This document shows, piece by piece, positions 33,483 to 42,310 of a stretch of DNA of 64,000 nt. Position numbers and translations under genes: made by a program. Below the pieces are notes generated by a model that did no database searches, had not been told where the DNA came from, and was given only the letters and a program-made list of their open reading frames with translations. Source of the stretch: Paenibacillus sp. (GTDB lineage: Bacteria; Bacillota; Bacilli; Paenibacillales; YIM-B00363); assembly GCF_035645195.1 (NCBI RefSeq), contig NZ_DASQNA010000014.1, positions 62,001 through 126,000 of the forward strand, read 5' to 3'. Each line of letters begins with the position of its first letter. The first letter of the stretch is position 1.

Positions 33483-35633
33483 ATGAATCGACTGCACCAA
33501 GACGGCGACGCGCAGAAGAACGAGCTGCAGCGACGGCGTCAGTTTACGTTTCGGATTAACGTCTTTTTCTTTCTCGTATTTTTTCTGTTTTCCGTCCTGA
33601 TCGTGAAGCTGGCCGTCGTTCAATTCGTCGAAGGCAAGACGCTGTCCATGCAGGAGTCTAGCCAAACGACGCGAACGATTCACATTCCGCCGATCCGGGG
33701 CAATATTTACGACCGGAACGGGTATCCGATCGCGTATTCGACGTCGACGCAGTCGGCGTATTACCGGATGGAGCCCGGGCAGACGCTGGAGCATCACAAG
33801 GAGCTCGCCGGCAAATTGGCGGACTTGTTCGCCAAATACGGCGATTACGGGAATGAACCGCCGCCGACGGTCGAAGAAGTGTTCGAGGCGATGGACGTCG
33901 GCTACGAGTGGAACGGCGAAACGAAAACGATGATGAACTACCGTTACGAGCCGCGGCGCGTGAAGATGGGGCTGACGCAGGAAGAGATCGCCTTCTTGAT
34001 GGCGCACCCCGATCAGTTCCCCGGCATCGAGGTGACGGAGGAAAGCGTCCGCCATTACGACGCCAACACGATCGCGGTCCATCTCGTCGGCTACCTGAAG
34101 TCGTTCAGCAGCACGACAAACCTCAAGGCGCAATATTTAAACTTCTACAAAGACGAGCAGAACACGGACGGCTATTTGCGCACGGAGCTCGTCGGCTTCG
34201 ACGGCCTAGAGTTCCTGTACCAAAGCACGCTCCGAGGCAAAAGCGGGGAGCGACGTTACCCGGTCAACAGCCGGGACCAGATCGTCGGTCCCGTCACGAC
34301 GATCCCGCCGACCAAAGGGAACAATCTCGTGCTGACGCTGGACAAAGACGTGCAGCTGACGGCGGAGCAGGCGATCATGGATCAGCTCGCTTACATGAAG
34401 TCGGCCACCGGGAAATATCCCGCGATGGGCAAAAACGCGCTCGCGGGGTACGCCGTCGCGATGGAGGTCGATACGGGCAACGTCGTCGCCATGGCGTCGA
34501 TGCCGGATTACGATCCTAACGTCTGGGCCGGTTCGGTAATGCCTGAATCAGTGTTCAAACGAATCGAACCGTTCTACCAGAACGGGACGATCAAGACGGT
34601 ATACCCGGACGTGCCGGAAGGCGAAAACCGTGCGAAATATCCTTCCTCGATCGTACCGCTCGGCTCGACGTTGAAGCCGCTCACCGTGTTGATCGGGTTG
34701 AACGAAGGCTTCTACGGCCCGAACGACCGGTATCGGGATACAGGAAGGTTCTATTACGGCCGGAACGATTCCGCGTCGATCGGCAACTCCGAAGGCCACG
34801 CGTACGGCAATATTACGCCGGCGGATTCGATTCGGGTGTCTTCCAACACGTTCATGGCGGCGATGGTCGGCGAGAAGCTGTACGAAAAGTACGGCGGCGA
34901 AAACGGCGGGCCGATCGACGTATGGGACGAATACATGAAGAAATTCGGTCTCGGGGTATCGACGGAGAGCGGCCTGCCTTCGGAAATCGCGGGCGTGCTC
35001 GACTACAACAGCAAAGAGACGCGGGGCAGCGTTCAGAATGCGATGGTCATGGCGTCGTTCGGGCAGCAAGCCCGCTACACGACGCTGCAGCTCGCGCAAT
35101 ATACCGCGATGCTGGCGAACCGCGGGAAGCGGCTCAAGCCGAATTTCGTCGAGCGGATTACCGACTTCGAAGGCCGCACGGTCGAGAAGATCGGTCCGGT
35201 CGTGCTCAACGAAGAGACGTACGCCGACGAGCATTGGGACGTCGTGCACAGCGGCATGCGGCAAGTCACGAAAAACAGCGTGCTTAGCCAATGGTTCGGC
35301 CATCTGCCGTTCGAAGTCGCATCCAAAACGGGTACCTCGCAGCAGGACACGGCAGCGGGCAAGATCGAGAACTCCGTATTCGTCGCGTTCGCTCCTGCCG
35401 ACAACCCGAAGCTCGCCGTCGCGGTCGTCGTGCCGTGGGGCGGTTACGGCGCATGGGGCGCCGCGCCGATCGCGGCGAAAATTTTCGAAGCGTATTTCGA
35501 TTACGTAGGCTTCGACGGCAAGCCGGCGCGGACCGTCTCCGGAACGCCGGCGGACCCGGAAGCTCAGCCGGCTGCGGCAGACGCGCAGGCCGAGGCGGCA
35601 GCGGAAACGGAATCGGAAACGACTGCACAATAA
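33483..35633 (+). CDS. Class B penicillin-binding protein 2 (transpeptidase)
   Basis: This 716-residue cell-wall D,D-transpeptidase has a short cytoplasmic head, one membrane helix (residues about 20-45), a PBP dimerisation domain (IPPIRGNIYDRNGYPIAY) and the transpeptidase domain. Active-site motifs are STLKP with nucleophile Ser395, SSN at 453-455 and KTG at 615-617. A Pro/Ala/Glu-rich tail of about 40 residues ends the protein. AAAGGAGAGC lies before the ATG at 33483. It is of the MrdA/PbpA-like elongation type; the exact B. subtilis counterpart is uncertain, and no rodA is adjacent. Confidence 0.9.
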   Translation: MNRLHQDGDAQKNELQRRRQFTFRINVFFFLVFFLFSVLIVKLAVVQFVEGKTLSMQESSQTTRTIHIPPIRGNIYDRNGYPIAYSTSTQSAYYRMEPGQTLEHHKELAGKLADLFAKYGDYGNEPPPTVEEVFEAMDVGYEWNGETKTMMNYRYEPRRVKMGLTQEEIAFLMAHPDQFPGIEVTEESVRHYDANTIAVHLVGYLKSFSSTTNLKAQYLNFYKDEQNTDGYLRTELVGFDGLEFLYQSTLRGKSGERRYPVNSRDQIVGPVTTIPPTKGNNLVLTLDKDVQLTAEQAIMDQLAYMKSATGKYPAMGKNALAGYAVAMEVDTGNVVAMASMPDYDPNVWAGSVMPESVFKRIEPFYQNGTIKTVYPDVPEGENRAKYPSSIVPLGSTLKPLTVLIGLNEGFYGPNDRYRDTGRFYYGRNDSASIGNSEGHAYGNITPADSIRVSSNTFMAAMVGEKLYEKYGGENGGPIDVWDEYMKKFGLGVSTESGLPSEIAGVLDYNSKETRGSVQNAMVMASFGQQARYTTLQLAQYTAMLANRGKRLKPNFVERITDFEGRTVEKIGPVVLNEETYADEHWDVVHSGMRQVTKNSVLSQWFGHLPFEVASKTGTSQQDTAAGKIENSVFVAFAPADNPKLAVAVVVPWGGYGAWGAAPIAAKIFEAYFDYVGFDGKPARTVSGTPADPEAQPAAADAQAEAAAETESETTAQ

Positions 35634-35667
35634 GCAAGCCCGACAACCGAATGCAATAACGCGGATT

Positions 35668-35710
35668 CCCCGTTCCTTTTGCCGAAAGCGGCGAAAGGAG
35701 CGGGTTTTTT
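35668..35710 (+). terminator. Terminator after the PBP gene
   Basis: cccgttccttttgccg pairs with cggcgaaaggagcggg around a short aaag loop (G-U/mismatch at two places), followed by TTTTTT. Confidence 0.85.
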
Positions 35711-35723
35711 CTTGTTTCAAATG

Positions 35724-35737
35724 TTGCACTAGTGCAA
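35724..35737 (+). promoter_or_regulatory. Palindromic operator candidate for the metal transporter operon
   Basis: TTGCACTAGTGCAA is a perfect 14-bp palindrome that includes the -35 hexamer, with further symmetric flanks (aaatg...catttg). A repressor bound here would block the promoter. A metalloregulator such as MntR/Zur would make sense, but the sequence does not match the known Bacillus MntR or Zur boxes. Confidence 0.6.
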
Positions 35738-35751
35738 AACATTTGTATAAT
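35724..35751 (+). promoter_or_regulatory. Promoter of the mnt-like operon
   Basis: -35 TTGCAC (35724-35729), a 16-bp spacer and a perfect -10 TATAAT (35746-35751). The AT-rich leader up to 35853 has no further recognised structure. Confidence 0.7.
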
Positions 35752-35853
35752 ATAAAGAAAGAGTAATTAGTACAACACTTATAACCATATAAAACAATTA
35801 GGCGGAAAAACAACATTAGTGGCATGAGCCACAAAGCGAGGAGCGGATCGGAA

Positions 35854-36825
35854 ATGAACATGGGGAAAACCGAAAGATCGCGCGCGGCGACGTGGAGGAA
35901 GTCGATGCTCGCGGCGGGGATCGCTCTGCTGGCCGCAGCTGGCATCGCCGGCTGCGGAGCGGAACGAACGGCAGGCGATGCGGACGGCAAAGTGCGGGTC
36001 ACGACGACGATCGGGCAAATTACCGACTTGGTCGAACGAATCGGCGGGGAGCATGTCGAGGTGGCGGGCATTATGCCTTCCGGCGTCGATCCGCATTTGT
36101 ATAAAGCGACGCAGGGCGATATCGCGAAATTCGAGCGGGCGGACATTATTTTCTACAACGGACTTCATCTCGAAGGCAAAATGACGGAAGTGTTCGAGGA
36201 GATGGCGGAGCTGAAGCCGACGATTCCCGTCGCCGAGGCGGTCGACCCGGCCATGCTCATCCCGGTGTCGGAGAACGGCGCGCAGGGTTACGATCCGCAC
36301 ATTTGGTTCGACGTCAAGCTGTGGATGCAGGCTGCGGAGCAGGTGCGGGACGAACTCGCGAAGCTGGATCCGGAACGCGCCGCGAGCTACGAGGCGAACG
36401 CGGAGGCATATTTGAAGGAGCTCGAAGCGCTGGACGCGTACGTGCGGGAGCAAGTCGCAACGATTCCCGAGCGGCAGCGGGTGCTCGTCACGGCGCACGA
36501 CGCGTTCGGGTATTTCGGCAAGGCGTACGGCATCGAGGTGCGCGGGCTCCAAGGCATCAGCACCGCGGCGGAGGCGGGCAGCAAGGACGTGACCGATTTG
36601 CGGGATTATTTGATCGAACGCGGGATTAAGGCGGTGTTCGTCGAATCGAGCGTGTCGTCGCGGGCGATCACGGCCGTCATCGAAGGGGCGAAGAAGCTCG
36701 GCCACGACATTCGGGAAGGCGGCATGCTGTATTCCGACGCGATGGGCGAAGCGGGCACCGAAGAAGGGACGTACGTCGGCATGGTGCGGCACAACGTCGA
36801 TACGATCGTAGCCGCGTTAAAATGA
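35854..36825 (+). CDS. Manganese/zinc ABC transporter substrate-binding lipoprotein
   Basis: This 323-residue lipoprotein has a signal peptide and lipobox IAGC (Cys31) and the cluster A-I/ZnuA-MntA fold. Metal ligands are in VDPHLYKATQGD, GYDPHIWFDVKLW, VLVTAHDAFGYFGKAYG and MLYSDAMG. The central His-rich loop of zinc-binding ZnuA proteins is absent, which favours manganese. The ATG at 35854 has GAGGAG upstream. It is the first gene of a four-gene ABC operon laid out like B. subtilis mntABCD. Confidence 0.92.
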   Translation: MNMGKTERSRAATWRKSMLAAGIALLAAAGIAGCGAERTAGDADGKVRVTTTIGQITDLVERIGGEHVEVAGIMPSGVDPHLYKATQGDIAKFERADIIFYNGLHLEGKMTEVFEEMAELKPTIPVAEAVDPAMLIPVSENGAQGYDPHIWFDVKLWMQAAEQVRDELAKLDPERAASYEANAEAYLKELEALDAYVREQVATIPERQRVLVTAHDAFGYFGKAYGIEVRGLQGISTAAEAGSKDVTDLRDYLIERGIKAVFVESSVSSRAITAVIEGAKKLGHDIREGGMLYSDAMGEAGTEEGTYVGMVRHNVDTIVAALK

Positions 36826-36838
36826 GGAGGGGACGGAC

Positions 36839-37606
36839 ATGAGCGGAAAAACGGCGGTCCCGTTGACCGTGCAGGACCTTACGGTAGCATATCAGAAGAA
36901 GCCCGTGCTGGAGCAGGCGACGTTCGAGGTGCCGGAAGGGAAGCTGATCGGCATCGTCGGTCCGAACGGGGCGGGCAAGTCGACGCTGATCAAGGCGATC
37001 CTCGGGCTCGTGCCGAGCGTCTCCGGCGAGGTGCGCATGTACGGCAAGCCGTACCGGGAGCAGCGGAAGCTCGTCGGCTACGTGCCGCAGCGCGAGTCGG
37101 TCGATTGGGATTTCCCGACGGACGCGCTCGACGTCGTGACGATGGGCACGTACGGGCGGCTCGGCTGGTTCCAGCGTCCGGGCGCGCGGGAGAAAGCGGC
37201 GGCGATGGACGCGCTCGCCAAGGTCGGCATGGCGGAGTACGCCGGCCGCCAAATTAGCCAGCTGTCCGGCGGGCAGCAGCAGCGGGTGTTCCTCGCGCGG
37301 GCGCTTGCGCAGGACGCGAAGCTGTACTTTATGGATGAACCGTTCGTCGGCGTGGACGCCGCGACCGAGAAAGCGATCGTGACGCTGCTCGGGGAGCTGA
37401 AGCGGGAAGGCAAGACGGTATTGGTCGTGCATCACGATTTGTCGACGGTCGCGGAGTATTTCGACTGGGTGCTTCTGTTGAACCGTACCGTCATCGATAT
37501 CGGGCCGACGGCGGACGTATTTACGGCGGAGAAGCTGCAGCGCGTTTACGGCGGGAAGCTGGCGACGATAAGCTCGGACCGATCCGTCCTGATCGGAACG
37601 AGGTGA
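36839..37606 (+). CDS. Manganese/zinc ABC transporter ATP-binding protein
   Basis: This 255-residue ATPase has Walker A GPNGAGKST (residues 41-49), the Q-loop and the subfamily mark VPQRESVDWDFP, signature LSGGQQQR, Walker B YFMDEPF and the H-loop VVHHD. The VDWDFP stretch is usual in MntB/ZnuC-type ATPases. It lies 13 bases after the binding-protein gene and its stop overlaps the ribosome-binding region of the first permease gene. Confidence 0.94.
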   Translation: MSGKTAVPLTVQDLTVAYQKKPVLEQATFEVPEGKLIGIVGPNGAGKSTLIKAILGLVPSVSGEVRMYGKPYREQRKLVGYVPQRESVDWDFPTDALDVVTMGTYGRLGWFQRPGAREKAAAMDALAKVGMAEYAGRQISQLSGGQQQRVFLARALAQDAKLYFMDEPFVGVDAATEKAIVTLLGELKREGKTVLVVHHDLSTVAEYFDWVLLLNRTVIDIGPTADVFTAEKLQRVYGGKLATISSDRSVLIGTR

Positions 37607-37611
37607 GCGGC

Positions 37612-38550
37612 ATGGGGATCGCGGAATTGCTGCTCGATCCGAACATGCAGTGGATTTTGCTCGCCACGATGCTGCTCGGCATGAGCAGCGGGGTGCTCGG
37701 CAGCTTCGCTTATCTGCGCAAACAGTCGCTCATGGGCGACGCGCTTAGCCATGCGGCGCTCCCAGGCGTCTGCATCGCGTTCCTGCTGACGGGTACGAAG
37801 TCGCTCTGGCTGTTCATGCTCGGCGCCGCCGCGGCGGGCGCCGTCGCGACGTTCGGCATCGGCTTCATCACGAGGCACAGCCGGATCAAAACCGACGCGG
37901 CGCTCGCGATCGTGCTGTCGGCCTTCTTCGGCCTCGGCATCATGCTGCTGACTCGCATCCAGCAGTCCGGCAGCGGCAGCCAGGCAGGGCTCGACAAATT
38001 TTTGTTCGGGCAGGCGGCCTCGATGATTCAATCCGACGTGTACACGATGGCGGGGCTCGCCGCGTTCTTGATCGCGGTTTGCGCGCTGTTCTTCAAGCAG
38101 TTCAAGCTGATCAGCTTCGACGCCGAATTCGCGCGGATGATCGGCTACAAGACGGCGGCGCTGGAACAATTTTTGATGCTGCTGCTCGTCATCGCCGTCG
38201 TCGTCGGCATTCAAGCGGTCGGCGTCGTGCTGATGGCGTCGATGCTCATCACGCCCGCCGTAGCCGCGCGCTATTGGACCGACCGGCTCGGCGTCATGGT
38301 CGTCTTGGCGGGCGCCTTCGGGGCGCTCGGCGGGGCGATCGGCACGCTGTTCAGCGCGGCGGCGAACCGGCTGCCGACCGGTCCGCTCGCCGTGCTCGCG
38401 GTGACGGGAGTGTTCGTCGTTTCGGTGCTGTTCGCGCCGAAGCGCGGCCTTGTCGCGAAGCGGCTGCTGCGGGCGCGGGTGAAGCGCGACCTCGAGCGAG
38501 AGCAAAGCGCGCGGATCGGCTCGGCGAAGAAGGAGGTGTCCGCGTCGTGA
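37612..38550 (+). CDS. Manganese/zinc ABC transporter permease (first)
   Basis: This 312-residue ABC-3-family permease has about nine helices. The blocks RKQSLMGDALSHAALPGV and ITPAVAARYWTDRLG are typical. GAGGTGAG, which overlaps the end of the ATPase gene, serves the ATG at 37612. The basic C-terminal tail is cytoplasmic. It is paired with a second, different permease, which suggests a heterodimeric channel as in MntCD. Confidence 0.92.
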   Translation: MGIAELLLDPNMQWILLATMLLGMSSGVLGSFAYLRKQSLMGDALSHAALPGVCIAFLLTGTKSLWLFMLGAAAAGAVATFGIGFITRHSRIKTDAALAIVLSAFFGLGIMLLTRIQQSGSGSQAGLDKFLFGQAASMIQSDVYTMAGLAAFLIAVCALFFKQFKLISFDAEFARMIGYKTAALEQFLMLLLVIAVVVGIQAVGVVLMASMLITPAVAARYWTDRLGVMVVLAGAFGALGGAIGTLFSAAANRLPTGPLAVLAVTGVFVVSVLFAPKRGLVAKRLLRARVKRDLEREQSARIGSAKKEVSAS

Positions 38551-39434
38551 GCACGAACGAAATCGTTATTTTGGCGACCGGCCTGCTCGCTTCCACCGCC
38601 TGCGCGCTCGTCGGCTGCTTCCTGCTGCTGCGGAACATGGCGATGATCGGGGACGCCATTTCGCACGCGGTGCTGCCCGGCATCGTCATTGCGTTCCTGA
38701 TGACCGGCTCCCGCGATTCGCTCTGGATGCTGGCGGCGGCGTCGGTCGTCGGCTTGCTCGCGGTGTTTCTGATCCAATGGTTTCACCGGCAAGGCGTGCA
38801 GTCGGACGCGTCGATCGGCGTCATTTTCACCGCGATGTTTTCCGTCGGCGTCGTCCTCGTCAGCCTGTACGCCGACCGGGTCGACCTCGATCTCGACTGC
38901 GTCCTGTTCGGCGAAATCAACTATGCGCCCTGGACGAAGCTGGAGCTGTTCGGCGCGGACATCGGCCCGAAGTCGCTCTGGGCGCTCGGCCTCGCGCTGC
39001 TTCTGAGCGCCGGCGTCATCGGCGCGTTCTACAAACAGTTCAAGCTGTGCGCGTTCGACCCGGCGATGGCGGCCGCCGTCGGCATCCCCGCGGCGCTGTT
39101 CCATTACGCGCTGATGGGGCTCGTCAGCGTCACGACGGTTGCCTCCTTCGAAAGCGTCGGCGCCATCCTCGTGCTCGGCATGCTCGTCATCCCGCCGGCC
39201 AGCGCGTACTTGATGACGGAACGGCTGTCCGTCATGATCGCGTACAGCATCGGCTACGGCGCCGTCAGCGTGCTGCTCGGCTACGCGGCGGCCGCCTGGC
39301 TGGAGTCGTCCATCACGGGCGCGACGGTCGCCGTATCGGGCGTCCTATTCGCGATTACGCTGCTGTTCTCGCCGCGCCACGGCGTCGTCCGCCGGGCGCT
39401 GCGGCTCCGAGGCGGCGCGCGGACGTCCGAATAA
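38547..39434 (+). CDS. Manganese/zinc ABC transporter permease (second)
   Basis: This 295-residue ABC-3-family permease is similar in layout to the preceding one but clearly distinct (RNMAMIGDAISHAVLPGIVI, VIPPASAYLMTERLS). The GTG at 38547 overlaps the stop of the first permease gene by four bases and has AGGAGGTG upstream. It ends the operon, before a long terminator hairpin. Confidence 0.92.
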   Translation: MSTNEIVILATGLLASTACALVGCFLLLRNMAMIGDAISHAVLPGIVIAFLMTGSRDSLWMLAAASVVGLLAVFLIQWFHRQGVQSDASIGVIFTAMFSVGVVLVSLYADRVDLDLDCVLFGEINYAPWTKLELFGADIGPKSLWALGLALLLSAGVIGAFYKQFKLCAFDPAMAAAVGIPAALFHYALMGLVSVTTVASFESVGAILVLGMLVIPPASAYLMTERLSVMIAYSIGYGAVSVLLGYAAAAWLESSITGATVAVSGVLFAITLLFSPRHGVVRRALRLRGGARTSE

Positions 39435-39445
39435 CGCCGCATCAA

Positions 39446-39520
39446 TAAAAACCGCCCGTCGGCGTTTGCGAATCGGGACCCGGAAGAGGTCGCCGTTCGC
39501 AAGCCGAGCGGGCGGTTTTG
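39446..39520. terminator. Long bidirectional terminator between the mnt-like operon and the kinase gene
   Basis: aaaaccgcccg pairs with cgggcggtttt, and the inside adds gtttgcgaa with ttcgcaagc. A and T runs on both sides suit both convergent units. Confidence 0.8.
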
Positions 39521-39535
39521 CGTTCGTCTATGCGG

Positions 39536-40873
39536 TTACGAGGAGATCGACGGGAGGCGAAGCGGCAGGCGGACGCGGAAGGAAAGGACGTGGTCCGGCT
39601 CGGATTCGACGTCCAGCTCGCCTTGGTAAAACCCGACGCGTTCCTTGACGATCGAGAGGCCGATCCCCGAGTGTTTGCCGTCCGTTTTCGTCGTGTAGCC
39701 GGGCGTGAACATGTTGACCTTTTGCTCCTCCGTCACCGAATACGCAGGGTTCGAAACGGTCAGGTAAAAGTTTTCGTCGTCCGTCCAGCCCTCGATTTCG
39801 ACCCATCGGTCTTCCGGCGGGCATCGCAGCACCTCGTCCAGCGCGTTGTCGAGCAAGTTGCCGGCGATTTTCACGTAATCGACGGAAGCGATGCCGCGGC
39901 CGATCCTCTCCATCCCTTCGAACGAATATCGCAGGCTGATTTTCCGATCCAGCGCGTACACGAGCTTCGATTTGATCAGCGCCGCCAGCGCCGGGTGACC
40001 GATTTGGATCAAATCGTTGATTTCCACGATTTCGCCGACGAGCTCGGAGACGTACCGTTCGAGCTCCTCCGTTTTGCCTTTGCGGACGAACGCTTGAATG
40101 ACCTGCACATGGTTGAGGAAGTCGTGCCGCTGACCGCGAATCGTCGTGAACAGATTGTTGATTTCTTCGATGTACGTCTCTTGCGTCGTCAGAATCGCTT
40201 GGTTTTTCACGAGCGAAATCGAGCGAATCGTGAAAAATAAAATCAAAATGCTGATGAACGACATCAAGACGAGCGCGAGTCCCGCGGCGAGCGGATTGCT
40301 GTCAAGGACGTAATAGACGAGCGTCGTCGAGAATACGACGTTCGCCACGAAGAGCGCCGCCAGTCCGGTCAGCAGCCGGTTCTGCTTCAGGCTCAGGAAC
40401 TGATGGATGGAGCGTCCCGGCGAAACGCGGACATACCGCATGCTCGAGGCGGCCGCCGCGAGAATCGCGTTGTAAAACAGCAAGTAAGGGACGACGCTGC
40501 GCGGATCCGCCGCCAGCCCTTCCATCTCCGCGGTGCCGACCCAAATGGCCGTGACCGCGGCGGTAATTTCGATGATGTGATACAGCACCACCAGCGTTGC
40601 CAAGATCGTCAGGCGTTCCCGCCAGCTGCGATCCCGCAGCACGATCGCGACGAGCAGAAAATGGCTGACGAAGCTAAGCGGCCGGAGCGATTCCGGCAGC
40701 ATCATCAGACCGGCGAAGGATACCGCGGTAAGCAGGGAGAACGTCGTCAACCGGCGAAAGAGGCCGGGAACGCGGTAGCCCCAGAACGTCAACGTAAAAA
40801 AGAGACAGGCGAAAGCCTGGGGGATTGTGGATATCAAGGCCATTTCTAAGGCAATGGTTAATTTATCGTACAT
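39536..40873 (-). CDS. Orphan GHKL-type sensor histidine kinase
   Basis: This 445-residue membrane kinase has about seven helices in residues 1-220, a short linker and a cytoplasmic half with the phospho-acceptor motif RGQRHDFLNHVQVI (Spo0B/AgrC-like) and ATP-binding boxes GNLLDNALDEV and HSGIGLSIVKERV. The membrane architecture resembles peptide-pheromone receptors of the AgrC/CitA group. The ATG at 40873 follows AGGTG. No response regulator or signal-peptide gene is adjacent, so it is an orphan in this window. Confidence 0.88.
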   Translation of the reverse strand: MYDKLTIALEMALISTIPQAFACLFFTLTFWGYRVPGLFRRLTTFSLLTAVSFAGLMMLPESLRPLSFVSHFLLVAIVLRDRSWRERLTILATLVVLYHIIEITAAVTAIWVGTAEMEGLAADPRSVVPYLLFYNAILAAAASSMRYVRVSPGRSIHQFLSLKQNRLLTGLAALFVANVVFSTTLVYYVLDSNPLAAGLALVLMSFISILILFFTIRSISLVKNQAILTTQETYIEEINNLFTTIRGQRHDFLNHVQVIQAFVRKGKTEELERYVSELVGEIVEINDLIQIGHPALAALIKSKLVYALDRKISLRYSFEGMERIGRGIASVDYVKIAGNLLDNALDEVLRCPPEDRWVEIEGWTDDENFYLTVSNPAYSVTEEQKVNMFTPGYTTKTDGKHSGIGLSIVKERVGFYQGELDVESEPDHVLSFRVRLPLRLPSISS

Positions 40874-41031
40874 GCTAAGCACCTACATGAGAAATATGTC
40901 GCAAAATGTCGAAACAAGTCCTATATTAACTTTAACTTGTTTTGAGGCGTTTGCCTACCCTTTTTTTTGGAATCTCGACAAACTTCATATAAAATAAATC
41001 GGGGTGACCTAGATCGGAAGGAGCGGGATGG

Positions 41032-41769
41032 ATGGGGAAGCCGTATAAGTTGTTGGCGTTAGATATGGACGGCACATTGCTGAACGAGAAAAGCGAAATA
41101 TCCGCGGAAAACGAGCGGTGGATCCGCGCCGCGATCGACGCCGGCGTCACGGTTTGCTTCGCCACGGGGCGGGGCTATGCCAGCGCGCTGCCGTACGCGG
41201 AGCAGCTCGGATTAACGTCGCCGATGGTGCTCGTGAACGGCGGCGAAGTGTGGACGTCGCCGGCGGAGCTGCGGACGCGCAGGACGATGAAGGCGTCCGA
41301 CGTCGCCGCGCTGCGGGAGCTGGCGCTGCGCTACGATACGTGGTATTGGGCGTACAGCGTCGAGCGAGTGTACAATAAAACCGACTGGATCGAAGACGTC
41401 CACTCGACGGAATGGCTGAAATTCGGTTATTACTCCGAGGACGAAGCCGCGCGGGCGGGCGTAACGGAGGGCATTCGCGCCATCGGCGCGTTCGAGACGA
41501 CGAACTCCCACCCGTACAACCTGGAACTGAACCCGCCCGGCGTGTCGAAGGCGTCCGGCCTTCGGGAGGTGTGCGCGCTGCTCGGCATCGGCATGGACGA
41601 GATCGTCGCTTGCGGGGATAGCTTGAACGACGCGGCGATGATCGTCGAAGCGGGGCTCGGCGTCGCGATGGGGAACGCGCAGGAGGAAGTGAAGCGGATC
41701 GCCGACGCGGTGACGCTCACGAACGAAGAAGACGGGGTCGCGCACGTCATACGCACGTATTTGCTGTAA
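41032..41769 (+). CDS. Cof-type HAD phosphatase
   Basis: This 245-residue cytoplasmic HAD hydrolase has motif I LDMDGTLL (nucleophile Asp), motif II FATGRGY, the conserved Lys in VSKASGLREV and motif IV CGDSLNDAAMI. The C2B cap is of Cof type, typical of sugar-phosphate or pyridoxal-phosphate phosphatases. AAGGAG precedes the ATG at 41032. It is followed 15 bases later by a DUF456 gene. Confidence 0.93.
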   Translation: MGKPYKLLALDMDGTLLNEKSEISAENERWIRAAIDAGVTVCFATGRGYASALPYAEQLGLTSPMVLVNGGEVWTSPAELRTRRTMKASDVAALRELALRYDTWYWAYSVERVYNKTDWIEDVHSTEWLKFGYYSEDEAARAGVTEGIRAIGAFETTNSHPYNLELNPPGVSKASGLREVCALLGIGMDEIVACGDSLNDAAMIVEAGLGVAMGNAQEEVKRIADAVTLTNEEDGVAHVIRTYLL

Positions 41770-41784
41770 GCGAGGGGGAGAAGC

Positions 41785-42264
41785 ATGGACATCCTCGGTT
41801 GGACGCTCGTCGTCGCTTTGTTCGCGGTCGGGATGGCCGGCGCGGTGTACCCGGTCCTTCCGGGGGCGCTGGCCGTTTACGCCGGGTTTTTCGTCTACGG
41901 ATTTTTCTTCGGCTGGGACGCGTTCGGGCTTTGGTTTTGGACGGTGCAGACGTTGATCGTGGCGGCGCTGTTCGCGGCCGATTACGCCGTCGGCGCGCTC
42001 GGGGTCAAGAAATTCGGCGGCAGCCGGGCCTCCGTGATCGGGAGCACGATCGGGCTGATCGTCGGACCGTTCGTCATTCCGGCGTTCGGGCTCTTGATCG
42101 GCCCGTTCGTCGGCGCGGCGCTCGGGGAGCTCGCGGTCGGCGCGAAGCCGATGCCGGCGCTCAAAGTCGGGCTCGGCGCGCTGGTCGGCTTGTTTTCGAG
42201 CATGGTCGTCAAGGTCGCGCTGCAGCTCGTGATGATCGTCATCTTCGTGCTTTGGATCGTGTAA
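41785..42264 (+). CDS. DUF456 membrane protein
   Basis: This 159-residue protein has four to five helices. AGAVYPVLPGALAVYAGFFVYG and GPFVIPAFGLLIGPFVGAALGEL form the internal repeat that defines DUF456. The function is unknown. It sits between a HAD phosphatase and a SpoVB-like flippase on the same strand. Confidence 0.85.
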   Translation: MDILGWTLVVALFAVGMAGAVYPVLPGALAVYAGFFVYGFFFGWDAFGLWFWTVQTLIVAALFAADYAVGALGVKKFGGSRASVIGSTIGLIVGPFVIPAFGLLIGPFVGAALGELAVGAKPMPALKVGLGALVGLFSSMVVKVALQLVMIVIFVLWIV

Positions 42265-42310
42265 TCATCTTTACTTTCATTGGGGATTTTGCGGAAATGA
42301 GGCGTTTTTT

